DNA of 18,223 bases from GCA-2697345 sp049602715 (GCA_049602715.1 JBMYRX010000040.1:1-18223), one strand, 5' to 3'; counted from the stretch's first letter, positions 1 to 7,183 are shown. A program made the numbers and translations. The notes: generated by a model from the sequence alone, not told the origin.

Positions 1-911
1 GAACACTGGAGTCAATAGATCTTCCATTAAGAGTACTGTTTGAGTTCTCAACTCCCCAGTCGTTGGCAAGAAAAATAAATGTGAATGAAAATTTGCCATA
101 TACGCCCATTTTACCTCTGCGTAACTCTGGAACTAAGAGGCCTGTTTTTTGTGTTCACCCAGGTGGTGGTTTTGGTACTGTTTATCAAAATTTTGCAAAG
201 GCGTTAGGAAATGATTACCCAGTTTGGGCTTTCCAGGCTCGAGGTTTAGAAATTAATGAAGCCCCGCATACCAGTATAAAGGAGATGGCAGCGGACTATA
301 TCGACGCAATGCGTAATATCCAGCCCTCGGGACCTTATTTACTTTTGGGATGGTCTTTTGGAGGCAATGTTGCCCAAGAAATGACAGTTCAGCTAGAAAC
401 GATCGGCGAACGGGTCGAACTTCTCATTCTATTAGATACAGCGGCAAACTTTCCTAAGAATACTGACCGTTTAGGTTCTCATCAGGAAAAGCTTCAGAAT
501 GAGTTAGAGAAGCTATCTCAGGAACTTGATTTAAAGGAAAGCAGTATATCCTTGGAGGATGAAGCTCTTTTGAAAAAAATAATAGATCGATTAATAGAAC
601 AAAAAATTATACCCTTAAACACAGATATTGTAGCCTTCCGAAGGATACTCAATATATATGTTAATAATTTAGATTTGATGTCGGCCCATAAAACTAATAA
701 CTGTAGCTGTCCTATCCTTCTCGCACGGGCAGTCAACGAACCAACCCCCAACAACGTGCAGGCTTTTGAATGGGAAAAGTATACGGATAAAGAAGTTATA
801 GAAGAAAATATTAATTCAACGCACGGTAATATGTGGGAAGTTAGACCCACCGAAGAAATTGCTAATTGTTTCAAAAATTACCTGAAAAACAAACATAAGT
901 TACTAGGATAG
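1..911 (+). CDS. NRPS C-terminal end: carrier-domain tail plus type I thioesterase (5' partial)
   Basis: This is the last part of an NRPS gene entering from the left edge. The frame is open from base 3. Codons 3-62 read like the end of a peptidyl carrier domain (LPLRVLFEFSTP, then SLARKI), so a start at the TTG at 63 would be an artefact. A thioesterase domain of the alpha/beta-hydrolase fold follows. Counting from that TTG, it has an oxyanion-region motif VHPGGGFGTVYQ (31-42), the nucleophile Ser98 in GWSFGG, Asp125 in LLDTA and His254 in STHGN, so the catalytic triad is complete. In this family the domain frees the finished peptide from the last carrier by hydrolysis or macrocyclisation. 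The cyclic-peptide-type exporter downstream favours cyclisation, by inference only. The condensation and adenylation domains lie outside the window, so the product cannot be read. Confidence 0.93.
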   Translation, partial: TLESIDLPLRVLFEFSTPQSLARKINVNENLPYTPILPLRNSGTKRPVFCVHPGGGFGTVYQNFAKALGNDYPVWAFQARGLEINEAPHTSIKEMAADYIDAMRNIQPSGPYLLLGWSFGGNVAQEMTVQLETIGERVELLILLDTAANFPKNTDRLGSHQEKLQNELEKLSQELDLKESSISLEDEALLKKIIDRLIEQKIIPLNTDIVAFRRILNIYVNNLDLMSAHKTNNCSCPILLARAVNEPTPNNVQAFEWEKYTDKEVIEENINSTHGNMWEVRPTEEIANCFKNYLKNKHKLLG

Positions 912-944
912 TCCGCATTTGGAAATAGTGGTTGTAAAATAAAC

Positions 945-964
945 ATAGAACCGGGGTCTATTTT
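945..964 (+). terminator. Weak terminator-like hairpin after the NRPS gene
   Basis: ATAGA (945-949) and TCTAT (957-961) can pair around a G/C-rich loop and run into four T residues (961-964). It lies 34 bases past the NRPS stop, where a terminator would be expected. The stem is only five pairs, so this is weak. Confidence 0.28.
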
Positions 965-1294
965 CAGAAAGATTGCAAGTCTAAAAAGCATTTTCCATAC
1001 CCTGTTTTACTCAAAGATGAGATGGCAGTGATATTTTGACTAAGTAAAAGAAATTCTCGAGCGATAAGCTAGTTGCTGTAACTTTTAAGATGAGATAAAT
1101 ATTGATTGTTAGCCCCTAATTTGCTACGCTTCTCGACTATGATCCGTTGATAGATTATATTTTTTAGTTGATTGGACTTTCAATTTTAATGCTTCGGCTA
1201 TATAAATTTTTAAAAGGGTTGTTCCTGAAGTCTAAAAAACAACGTAAACCGGATAACTCGATCTACCCTTTGTGGTGAAGAGGGGTTAAACACC

Positions 1295-1332
1295 TGCTAA
1301 TCCTAGCAACCGTATGCCAAATAGTCTTGGCA
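1295..1332 (+). repeat. Two adjacent short hairpins in a 5' leader
   Basis: TGCTA-atcc-TAGCA (1295-1308) and TGCCAA-atagtc-TTGGCA (1315-1332) are both perfect inverted repeats, separated by six bases. They end 26 bases before the ATG at 1359, and the ribosome binding site AAAAGGA lies after them. They could be leader RNA structures or protein-binding half-sites. The short stems mean chance is also possible. Confidence 0.4.
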
Positions 1333-1358
1333 CTGTATGTAGTTAAAAGGAAAAAGAT

Positions 1359-1865
1359 ATGGAAACCGAAAATAACGAGCCAGCCCCAGAGAATCACGTT
1401 CAAGCCTCAAAAATTATCACTAAATATCTAGGTTGGTCTGCAGGAGCAGCATTCATTCCTGTACCAGGGTTTGATTTAGCGGCAGTAACGGCTGTACAAA
1501 TCAAAATGATAGCGGATATTGCTAAAGTTTATGATGTCCCGTTTAAAAAGGATGCTACAAAAACAATAATAGGATCGCTATTGGCTACAATACTTCCCTC
1601 AGGTATGGCACAGGGTGCATCTAGTCTTGTAAAAATAGTTCCGGGTATCGGAACCATCCTAGGGATGGCGACAGCGCCGGCATTCGCCGCGGCATCTACT
1701 TATGCGATAGGAAAAGTTTTCACCCAACATTTTGAAAGTGGTGGAAATCTAATTACGTTTGATACAACAGCAGCCCGAGAATATTTTAAAGCGGAATATG
1801 AAACAGCGGTTCAAACGCAAAAATCTGGAGCAACTGGTAAAGATTCTGATACAAAAGCGGCTTAA
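1359..1865 (+). CDS. DUF697-like membrane protein (paralogue 1)
   Basis: A 168-residue protein of the DUF697 type (the hydrophobic domain also seen in YcjF-like and GTPase-linked proteins); the molecular role is unknown. A polar N-terminus (1-16) precedes the core block KYLGWSAGAAFIPVPGFDLA (22-41), the VQIKMIADIAKVY segment (46-58), and Gly/Ala-rich hydrophobic stretches at about 66-82 and 88-118. These suggest membrane insertion or association. The tail (130-168) is polar. AAAAGGA lies about 8 bases before the ATG. It is clearly paralogous to the protein at 12434-13072: both share the xxGW-xGAA-xIP-P-xD pattern, VQIK/IQIK and a later IGKxF element. The gene stands alone after a long leader, with a strong hairpin behind it. 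Finding a paralogue pair in one NRPS cluster suggests a role linked to the product or its machinery, by inference. Confidence 0.75.
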   Translation: METENNEPAPENHVQASKIITKYLGWSAGAAFIPVPGFDLAAVTAVQIKMIADIAKVYDVPFKKDATKTIIGSLLATILPSGMAQGASSLVKIVPGIGTILGMATAPAFAAASTYAIGKVFTQHFESGGNLITFDTTAAREYFKAEYETAVQTQKSGATGKDSDTKAA

Positions 1866-1877
1866 TACATAAATTTT

Positions 1878-1912
1878 GGAATTTGAGCGGTAAATCTAAC
1901 CGCTCAAATTCC
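1878..1912 (+). terminator. Strong 14-bp stem-loop after the DUF697-like gene
   Basis: A perfect 14-base inverted repeat, GGAATTTGAGCGGT (1878-1891) and its complement (1899-1912), encloses a 7-base loop. It starts 13 bases after the stop at 1865. No T-tract follows on either strand, so it is not a textbook intrinsic terminator. It may act as a terminator, an mRNA 3'-end stabiliser or a processing site before the next genes. Confidence 0.55.
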
Positions 1913-1945
1913 TATTAAGATAAAGATATGGGAAGAAAATAATAT

Positions 1946-2113
1946 ATGTTCTCTCCTTGGATGATCATTGGGTACTTTCTAGCTTGTGTTTTTGTTGGTT
2001 TCCTAGGCAGAAAGACTCGTGTAGGTGGTTTAGGAACATGCCTTGCGGCGCTTTTTTTCACTCCAATTGTTGTCGGGGTGCTAATGGTGATACTACAACC
2101 TTCCAGAAGTTAA
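1946..2113 (+). CDS. Small two-helix membrane protein (55 aa), unknown function
   Basis: A 55-residue frame beginning MFSPWMIIGYFLACVFVGF, then a short basic turn GRKTRVGG (21-28), then a second hydrophobic segment LGTCLAALFFTPIVVGVLMV (29-48) and a polar end. The helix-loop-helix form, with GR-K between the helices, resembles the many small, uncharacterised two-helix membrane proteins of bacteria. GGAAG lies about 10 bases before the ATG, and an in-frame stop (1940-1942) lies just upstream, fixing the start at 1946 or later. It sits between the stem-loop at 1878-1912 and the exporter gene, 77 bases before the latter. It could be an accessory to the exporter, but nothing in the sequence proves this. 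Confidence 0.6.
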   Translation: MFSPWMIIGYFLACVFVGFLGRKTRVGGLGTCLAALFFTPIVVGVLMVILQPSRS

Positions 2114-2132
2114 AGCCCAAACGGTAGAATGC

Positions 2133-2162
2133 TTTTGCATTTGTCGTTGTTATATTGCAAAA
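2133..2162 (+). promoter_or_regulatory. 7-bp inverted repeat upstream of the exporter
   Basis: TTTTGCA (2133-2139) and TGCAAAA (2156-2162) form a perfect inverted repeat around 16 bases, ending 28 bases before the exporter ATG. The half-site spacing would suit a dimeric DNA-binding protein. TATATT (2151-2156) within it could be part of a -10 box. The evidence is symmetry only. Confidence 0.3.
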
Positions 2163-2190
2163 CCATACATGACTAAAAAGAACAGGGGTT

Positions 2191-3873
2191 ATGCAATATA
2201 ATATTCTAATATCTTTTTTGATTAAAGAGTCGTCGACTTCAGTTCGTAAAGCTATAATTTTAGCAGGTATAGCTGGTATGAGTAATGCTATGATCCTAGC
2301 TATGATTAATGCAGCTTCTCAGCATGCAGAGGATTCAGAAGTAAGGCCACTATATGCTTTGGTATTTGCGATTTGCATCCTTATTTATGTTTATTCACAG
2401 CGTTGGATTTTAACGACAGCAGCTGTTCAAATGGAAAATATTATTCATCGCGTTAGAATGCGGTTGGTAACGGCATTAGCGGAATGTGAGTTGCTTGATG
2501 TGGAGATGCTTGGTCGGTCTATAATTTACCAAGGTGTAGCACAACACACGCAGACATTATCTCAAGCAGCATCGACCATAGCACTATCATTACAAATGGC
2601 TGTGATGATTGTATGCTCGATAGTCTATATTGGTTATTTATCACTGACATCGCTTTTGGTGTTATTATGCTTTTTAGGGATAGCATTATTTATCTATTTC
2701 CAAAAATTTGGTTCCATTGACGACGATGCATTATTAGCAATGAAAGAAGAAAATCAATATTATTTAGTCGTTAGCGATTTAGTAGACGGGTTCAAGGAAG
2801 CTAAACTAAATCAACTCAAATCAAATGCAATTCTTGGTAGAGCATTGCGGTTGAGTGTCTCTGCAGCGGATGGTCGTGCGAAAACTCAAACGACGTATGC
2901 CCAGCACTTTGTTTTTTCAAACACGACATTTTATATGCTTCTTGGAGTGATGGTGTTTATAGTACCACTAATTTCACAAACTTATGCTGACGTCGTCCAA
3001 ATGTCTACAACTGCTGTCCTATTTATAATTGGTCCCATTTCAGGAATAGTTGGTTCAGTTCCTATGTTTAGAGCATCCAGCGATGCTGTATCGGCGATAA
3101 CCGAATTAGAGGAAAAATTAAAAATATTTAATAAAGATAAAATCTCGATTTTAGGGAGCAATATCCAAAAATCACAACAAGGAAATACTGATAAATATCA
3201 AGATTTCTCTAAAATAGAGCTTCGCGATGCTATTTTTGAGTTTTCACCAAAGATGGAAGAAGGAATTAGACCGTTTAAAATAGGTCCCATTGATTTGACT
3301 ATAACTAAAGGAGATACGCTGTTTATTACAGGTGGGAACGGTTCAGGTAAATCTACATTGATGCGTGTGCTGACTGGACTTTATCCCTTAACGTCTGGAA
3401 AAATACTGGTGGATGGAACTGTAGTAAAACAAACAGATTTTCAAAACTACCGGGAATTATTTGCTTCGGTTTTTAGTGACTTTCATCTCTCCAAATATCT
3501 AGATGGAGTGGGTGAATTTGATAATGATCTTTTTGACGAATGGTTCTCGATTTTTGAATTTCCCCAAAAGGTTAATCTGGAAGACGAAGTTTTTTCGACT
3601 ATTGATCTTTCAACAGGGCAGCGAAAAAGGGTTGCCTTATTAACTGCTATACTAGAAAAGAAAAAAATCATGGTTCTTGATGAATGGGCAGCTGATCAGG
3701 ACCCTCTTTTCCGAAAAAAGTTTTACACTGAAATTATTCCAAGATTAAAACGTAAGGGGATAACTATAATTGCAATTACTCACGATAGCCGATTTTTTAG
3801 ATATTCCGATCATCAGTTGCATATGGAAGAAGGGCAAATAGTAGAATTTGATCCGGAGATATTCCATGATTAA
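2191..3873 (+). CDS. Cyclic-peptide-type ABC exporter, fused permease-ATPase (PvdE/SyrD family)
   Basis: A 560-residue half-transporter, the normal length for the PvdE/SyrD group that moves siderophore precursors and lipopeptides across the inner membrane. The N-terminal ~300 residues are hydrophobic with several membrane spans. The ATPase domain has Walker A GGNGSGKST (381-389), a signature LSTGQRKR (473-480), Walker B IMVLDEW (493-499) and the H-loop His531 in ITHD. The run DEWAADQDPLFRKKFY after Walker B is diagnostic of this family rather than of general lipid A or bacteriocin exporters. The ATG is closely preceded by AGGGG (2184-2188), an unusually short spacing. The gene overlaps the next one (SPFH protein) by 8 bases. 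It probably exports the peptide made by the NRPS whose end lies at the left edge. Confidence 0.93.
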   Translation: MQYNILISFLIKESSTSVRKAIILAGIAGMSNAMILAMINAASQHAEDSEVRPLYALVFAICILIYVYSQRWILTTAAVQMENIIHRVRMRLVTALAECELLDVEMLGRSIIYQGVAQHTQTLSQAASTIALSLQMAVMIVCSIVYIGYLSLTSLLVLLCFLGIALFIYFQKFGSIDDDALLAMKEENQYYLVVSDLVDGFKEAKLNQLKSNAILGRALRLSVSAADGRAKTQTTYAQHFVFSNTTFYMLLGVMVFIVPLISQTYADVVQMSTTAVLFIIGPISGIVGSVPMFRASSDAVSAITELEEKLKIFNKDKISILGSNIQKSQQGNTDKYQDFSKIELRDAIFEFSPKMEEGIRPFKIGPIDLTITKGDTLFITGGNGSGKSTLMRVLTGLYPLTSGKILVDGTVVKQTDFQNYRELFASVFSDFHLSKYLDGVGEFDNDLFDEWFSIFEFPQKVNLEDEVFSTIDLSTGQRKRVALLTAILEKKKIMVLDEWAADQDPLFRKKFYTEIIPRLKRKGITIIAITHDSRFFRYSDHQLHMEEGQIVEFDPEIFHD

Positions 3874-5020
3874 TTTAATCAAAAATTGGATGAATAGAAA
3901 TTGGTTTCATATCCTACTTTTGTCAGTAGTTTCATTTTTTATAATTGTAGTGTTATATCCTCGGATAGTTCACACAATACCGCCAGGTCATGTTGGAGTG
4001 ATGTGGTATAGGTTTTTTGATGGTACCGACACATTGCCAGAAAATATAAAAAGTGAGGGCCTTACTGTTATTTTTCCGTGGGATAGGGTCTATATTTATA
4101 ATGCCAGGCTGCAGACTGTCCCAATAGTTGTCGAAGGACTTAGTAGTGACGGATTAAACGTTTCAGTAGAGTTTATTGTTCGTTTTACTATAGATTCTAG
4201 AAATGTTGGATATTTGCACAAATCGATAGGTCCCGATTTTGCTAAAACCCTTGTAACTCCACAAATTAGAGAATTGGCACTTAGAATGATTAGTTCTAAT
4301 CAGGCAGCCGATTTGTATTCAGAAAGGCGATCTAGGACCGCAAAGCGAATAGAAAGAGAGTTCTCGGAGAAGATGAAAGGCGTCGCGACTAATTTAAAAT
4401 TTGATGGATATTTTATAAAGACGGACATAGTCTTGATGGCGAAAATAAGATTACCTGAATTTGTACAAAGAGCCATTGAAGAAAAAGAAAAGGTGCGACA
4501 TGTAAGTGAATCTTATGACTATCGATTAGTGGTCGAAGATAAAGAGAGGCAGCGGAAGAGGCTCGAGGCCGAAGGTATTCGAGGTTTCCAAGAAATTGTG
4601 AGTGGAGGTATAACGGACAGTTATCTGAGATGGAGAGGAATTCAAGCCACCTTGGAATTATCTAAATCCAATAATACTAAAGTAGTGATAGTGGGGGGAA
4701 AGGACGGATTGCCGCTGATACTCAATACCGAGGGGGTAAACACAAAAAATGTAGGGCAGACGGAAAGCCCGTTAAATCCAAAAACCTTATCATCAAATTT
4801 AGAAACAATAGGCGAGCCGACGGATTTGACCGTAGAGCAGAACAGCGAAGTTTCAGTAACCGAAATCGAAGCTCTTCCTATTCAAACTAAAAGAAATCCC
4901 ACGCCTAAATTAGAGAAAAAAATAGTTGAAGAGGTAAAAAAAACGAACGAAAATAGCGATAACTCTTCAGGACATTTTCTCAAAGACATAATAAATAGAT
5001 ATAAGATCACTAATAAATAA
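3866..5020 (+). CDS. SPFH/band-7 (prohibitin/stomatin-like) membrane protein
   Basis: A 384-residue protein of the SPFH/band-7 superfamily, whose members form membrane-bound scaffolds or microdomains. A short cytoplasmic N-terminus leads to one membrane span (about 14-31). The SPFH core follows, opening with IPPGHVGVMWYRFF (38-51), with the FPWDR and SVEFIVRF elements further on. Next comes a charged helical, probably coiled-coil region around EEKEKVRHVSES and KERQRKRLEAEG, then a conserved-looking VVIVGGKDGLPLIL strand segment. The last ~100 residues are Glu/Asn/Thr/Lys-rich and probably disordered. I chose ATG 3866 because GGAG (3855-3858) is well placed and the ATG overlaps the exporter stop, which implies translational coupling. 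An upstream TTG at 3848 is possible but less likely. An SPFH gene is not a standard NRPS cluster component; coupling to the pump suggests it organises or stabilises the exporter. Confidence 0.85.
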   Translation: MINLIKNWMNRNWFHILLLSVVSFFIIVVLYPRIVHTIPPGHVGVMWYRFFDGTDTLPENIKSEGLTVIFPWDRVYIYNARLQTVPIVVEGLSSDGLNVSVEFIVRFTIDSRNVGYLHKSIGPDFAKTLVTPQIRELALRMISSNQAADLYSERRSRTAKRIEREFSEKMKGVATNLKFDGYFIKTDIVLMAKIRLPEFVQRAIEEKEKVRHVSESYDYRLVVEDKERQRKRLEAEGIRGFQEIVSGGITDSYLRWRGIQATLELSKSNNTKVVIVGGKDGLPLILNTEGVNTKNVGQTESPLNPKTLSSNLETIGEPTDLTVEQNSEVSVTEIEALPIQTKRNPTPKLEKKIVEEVKKTNENSDNSSGHFLKDIINRYKITNK

Positions 5021-5080
5021 ATCGTTATATTCTAAAGAATGTTTTCCAGTGCCTTTTGTTGTGGCTTAATAGTGGTAAAG

Positions 5081-5281
5081 TTAAATAGCCTTCAGACTAT
5101 TGGGTCTCATATCGGTCCATTTAGCCTCTACAAGCTCTAAGCACTCTTCTTTAGTGCCTTTCTCTCCAACCTGATCCCAACCTACAGGTATTTCTTTTGC
5201 AGATGGCCACAACGAATACTGACCTTCTGTATTAATTAACACCTTGAAAAAATCGCCATCCATAGACCAATTATCTTTCAT
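5081..5281 (-). CDS. MbtH-like protein, NRPS adenylation partner
   Basis: A 66-residue MbtH-family protein. These bind adenylation domains of NRPSs and are often needed for their solubility and activity. The family signature is complete: N17-x-E19-x-Q21, SLWP (23-26), IPVGW (31-35), G39 and G42, C47 and WTDMRP (55-60). The length is typical (about 60-80). GAGGA lies just upstream of the ATG. It is the last gene of a two-gene minus-strand unit with the 76-residue frame at 5333-5563 (51-base gap), and converges with the SPFH gene across a 60-base gap. Its presence implies that at least one NRPS adenylation domain outside the window is MbtH-dependent, by inference. Confidence 0.95.
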   Translation of the reverse strand: MKDNWSMDGDFFKVLINTEGQYSLWPSAKEIPVGWDQVGEKGTKEECLELVEAKWTDMRPNSLKAI

Positions 5282-5332
5282 TTATCCTCACAAATACTTA
5301 TTAGCGCTAATTCTACTTGTACTGTAGTTCTA

Positions 5333-5563
5333 TTATGGAGTTTTTAATCGAATAGCGTTATCTAGCCAGGCGGGAAAGCGACTTGGACGTAAACCACGTC
5401 CACCAACCCTTCTAGACCCCGGAAATAGTCCATGGTGCCACTTGTAAAATCGTTTTGGAACGTAACCCCCTGCTCCAAGAATACCAAAATCATCAATCAT
5501 TGGAGCTCTATTTTCTTGATAGGCTAACTGTTCCAAAAGAATTTGCTTTTTATTATTTTTCAT
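5333..5563 (-). CDS. Unrecognised 76-aa basic protein upstream of mbtH
   Basis: I do not recognise this protein. It starts with a Lys/Gln/Glu-rich helix-like segment (MKNNKKQILLEQLAYQEN). The middle is rich in Gly and aromatic residues (DDFGILGAGGYVPKRFYKWH), and the C-terminal half is Arg/Gly/Pro-rich (GSRRVGGRGLRPSRFP). The net charge is strongly positive and there is no signal peptide or membrane span. The AT-leaning third positions match the neighbouring real genes, and a TATAAT box lies about 32 bases upstream. The ribosome binding site is weak (GGA about 11 bases before the ATG). It sits directly upstream of the MbtH gene in the same direction. It might be a small NRPS accessory protein or, less likely, a ribosomal peptide precursor; no modification enzyme for the latter is visible. 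Confidence 0.6.
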   Translation of the reverse strand: MKNNKKQILLEQLAYQENRAPMIDDFGILGAGGYVPKRFYKWHHGLFPGSRRVGGRGLRPSRFPAWLDNAIRLKTP

Positions 5564-5594
5564 TAAAGGAGCTATCCAAGTGTCACTTTTTAGT

Positions 5595-5600
5595 ATTATA
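5595..5600 (-). promoter_or_regulatory. Perfect TATAAT -10 box upstream of the 76-aa/mbtH unit
   Basis: On the minus strand TATAAT occurs 31 bases before the ATG at 5563, in a very AT-rich stretch (5589-5660). No good -35 box lies 16-18 bases further up. The palindrome AAGTG-t-CACTT (5578-5588) sits between this box and the start codon, close to the expected +1, and could be an operator. Confidence 0.35.
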
Positions 5601-5711
5601 TTTATTTATACTTTAAGATATTTTTTATGCTATTTAAAAGTTAAGTACGAATTACTGTCGTGGAATACGATTACATCCTAATTTTAACCCAATATATTTT
5701 CAAGTCGCTTG

Positions 5712-5924
5712 ATGATGCGCCAGAAAAATAAAAGATTTACTATGCCTCCTCTGATTAATTGCCATCCCATTTTGTTTGCCGCTACTGCTTTAATCGCTGG
5801 AACCATTTCATTAATGGGGTGGTCGAAATTAATACATAAACCAAATAGAAAAACAGACGTTTCAAGTGAAAAACTTACATTAGAAAACAATAATTCTCGA
5901 CATCAACCTAAGTTGTTACTGTAA
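5712..5924 (+). CDS. Possible 70-aa single-span membrane protein (doubtful)
   Basis: This plus-strand frame encodes a basic N-terminus, one hydrophobic segment (ILFAATALIAGTISLMG, about 20-36), and a hydrophilic tail. Its last codons overlap the end of the convergent lipoprotein gene by 9 bases. No ribosome binding site precedes ATG 5712 (or the TTG at 5709, or ATG 5742). A minus-strand frame over the same bases (5684-5890) has no ATG start. The 350-base stretch 5564-5915 is otherwise empty apart from the promoter signals of the gene at 5563, so a gene here is possible but unproven. Confidence 0.28.
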   Translation: MMRQKNKRFTMPPLINCHPILFAATALIAGTISLMGWSKLIHKPNRKTDVSSEKLTLENNNSRHQPKLLL

Positions 5925-7127
5925 TCGGATAGTTGTCGGAGGAGGTAGCGAGTCTACTGATTTACTCAGATTCAATAGCTCAAAAGTAATACCTAGTACG
6001 GTTGCAGAATAGCCTTGGCCTTTTTTGGGAATACTGTAAGTGTCACCGTCATATGTAACGGAAACGATATCGTCCCTTTTGCTGTTATTCTTTTGGACAA
6101 CAAAAAACTTATTACCTTCATTTAAGTAGTTATATTCTTTGGAACTATTGCTCTTGAGGTTTATGACCTTTTCACCTTTATTTTGAAGATAGACCAGCTT
6201 ACCAAGGTATTCAAATACTCTTTTCGTCGACCTGGTGGTAACTTTTAGAGAAGCATTTCTGAATTTGTTACTAGCCCCTCCCATCTTCAAACTACCATCT
6301 TCAATCAGAGCATCAGTATCACCCAAAGAGCATAACATCGATGAAGGGATACCGTTGCTTTTGGCAATTTTGGGCAAAAAGCAAAATCGTGAATAGGACG
6401 ACGTGGCATAGGCCTGATACGAGTCCGGTTTTTTATTATTTATTTTTCGTATAATGAAGCCGGATGCGGAATTTATTTGAATTCGGTTAGGATCGGCGGC
6501 TTCAAGAGCAGTTAATACTGGCCCTTGGGGAAGCAACTTGCTGACTGTTTCTGTTGAAAGGCCTAATTCGAGTAGACTATTGAGCAAATCTCCGAAATCA
6601 GAATAATCAGGGCGTGAGGGATCGTTAAATACCTTTTTAGTGTTGCCATCTATAGATACCTCGATGCTATCAATAACTAAATTAAACAATAATTCCCTAG
6701 GAAAACCCTGCGCTGTATAATAGGTGAGCTCTTTCGGCGATATCTGATTGAGTATACCACCTAAAAACTCTGCAGTATTAAGTGGACTTAAACCGACTGA
6801 AGAGATTTGCTCGAAAGATGGTGTGTTCAAAGTATTAAAACTTGCTCCGTTCCGGCTTAAAGAAAGTAACTGATCAAACGGAGCCAGTATGGAAGCAGAA
6901 CCATAGCTCAAATACGATGACCCAGATACACCGGAGATAGCGGTAAAATGTAGAGGCCTATTTTTTGAAGAGCGGACAATATTTAGAAGTATGTTCTCCT
7001 CCGCCGTCATTTCCATAGCCTTATCATAACCTGAGGTGAGCTCGGAAAAATCTACCGCGGAACTGCAACCAACAATAGCTAAAAGAGAACTACCTAATGC
7101 TGTTAGTTTCAAAATTTTTTTTAACAT
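5916..7127 (-). CDS. Outer-membrane-type lipoprotein of unknown function (tandem paralogue A)
   Basis: A 403-residue lipoprotein. The signal MLKKILKLTALGSSLLAIVG ends at a lipobox with Cys21 followed by Ser-Ser, so signal peptidase II processing and outer-membrane sorting are expected. I do not know the function. It is clearly homologous to the gene just upstream (7184-8398). Shared blocks are GYDKAME, SGVSG, PFDQ-xx-SLSRNGA, SPLNTAEFL, ELLF, YSRFCF, TTRS-K, YLGxLxY, KNN and SLPPxxTI. These blocks run the whole length, so the pair arose by duplication of an entire gene. The ribosome binding site is weak. The gap from the upstream paralogue is 56 bases, which suggests one transcript. A periplasmic or outer-membrane part of product export or self-protection is conceivable, but nothing shows it. 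Confidence 0.8.
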   Translation of the reverse strand: MLKKILKLTALGSSLLAIVGCSSAVDFSELTSGYDKAMEMTAEENILLNIVRSSKNRPLHFTAISGVSGSSYLSYGSASILAPFDQLLSLSRNGASFNTLNTPSFEQISSVGLSPLNTAEFLGGILNQISPKELTYYTAQGFPRELLFNLVIDSIEVSIDGNTKKVFNDPSRPDYSDFGDLLNSLLELGLSTETVSKLLPQGPVLTALEAADPNRIQINSASGFIIRKINNKKPDSYQAYATSSYSRFCFLPKIAKSNGIPSSMLCSLGDTDALIEDGSLKMGGASNKFRNASLKVTTRSTKRVFEYLGKLVYLQNKGEKVINLKSNSSKEYNYLNEGNKFFVVQKNNSKRDDIVSVTYDGDTYSIPKKGQGYSATVLGITFELLNLSKSVDSLPPPTTIRLQ

Positions 7128-7183
7128 ATTCTGAAGTATCCGAATCTTTGCTAAACTTGATATTATTTAGGACAAACTAGGGT

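Larger units (their letters stand above)
912..1358. other. 447-base intergenic leader between the NRPS gene and the DUF697-like gene
   Basis: No convincing gene or structural RNA gene is visible. The left end holds the weak hairpin at 945-964. The middle is AT-rich with a TATATAAA stretch at 1199-1206 that could serve as a -10 region, but no good -35 box sits at the right distance. The right end carries two small adjacent hairpins at 1295-1332. A 29-codon reading frame at 1189-1278 encodes a basic peptide but lacks a clear ribosome binding site. The stretch probably holds the promoter and 5' leader of the gene at 1359. Confidence 0.5.

Noticed and set aside
1189..1278. 29-codon plus-strand frame encoding a basic peptide (MLRLYKFLKG...)
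   Set aside because: The start has no convincing ribosome binding site (a GGA lies about 12 bases off), and a frame this short is expected by chance. It is mentioned only as part of the leader finding.
5333..5563. The 76-aa protein as a lanthipeptide or lasso peptide precursor
   Set aside because: There is no Cys, no typical leader motif, and no RiPP-modifying enzyme in the window. The position beside mbtH fits an NRPS accessory better.
5684..5890. 68-residue minus-strand frame opposite the doubtful plus-strand gene
   Set aside because: It opens at TTG without a ribosome binding site. The opposite strand has an ATG and a cleaner membrane segment, though it is also weak.
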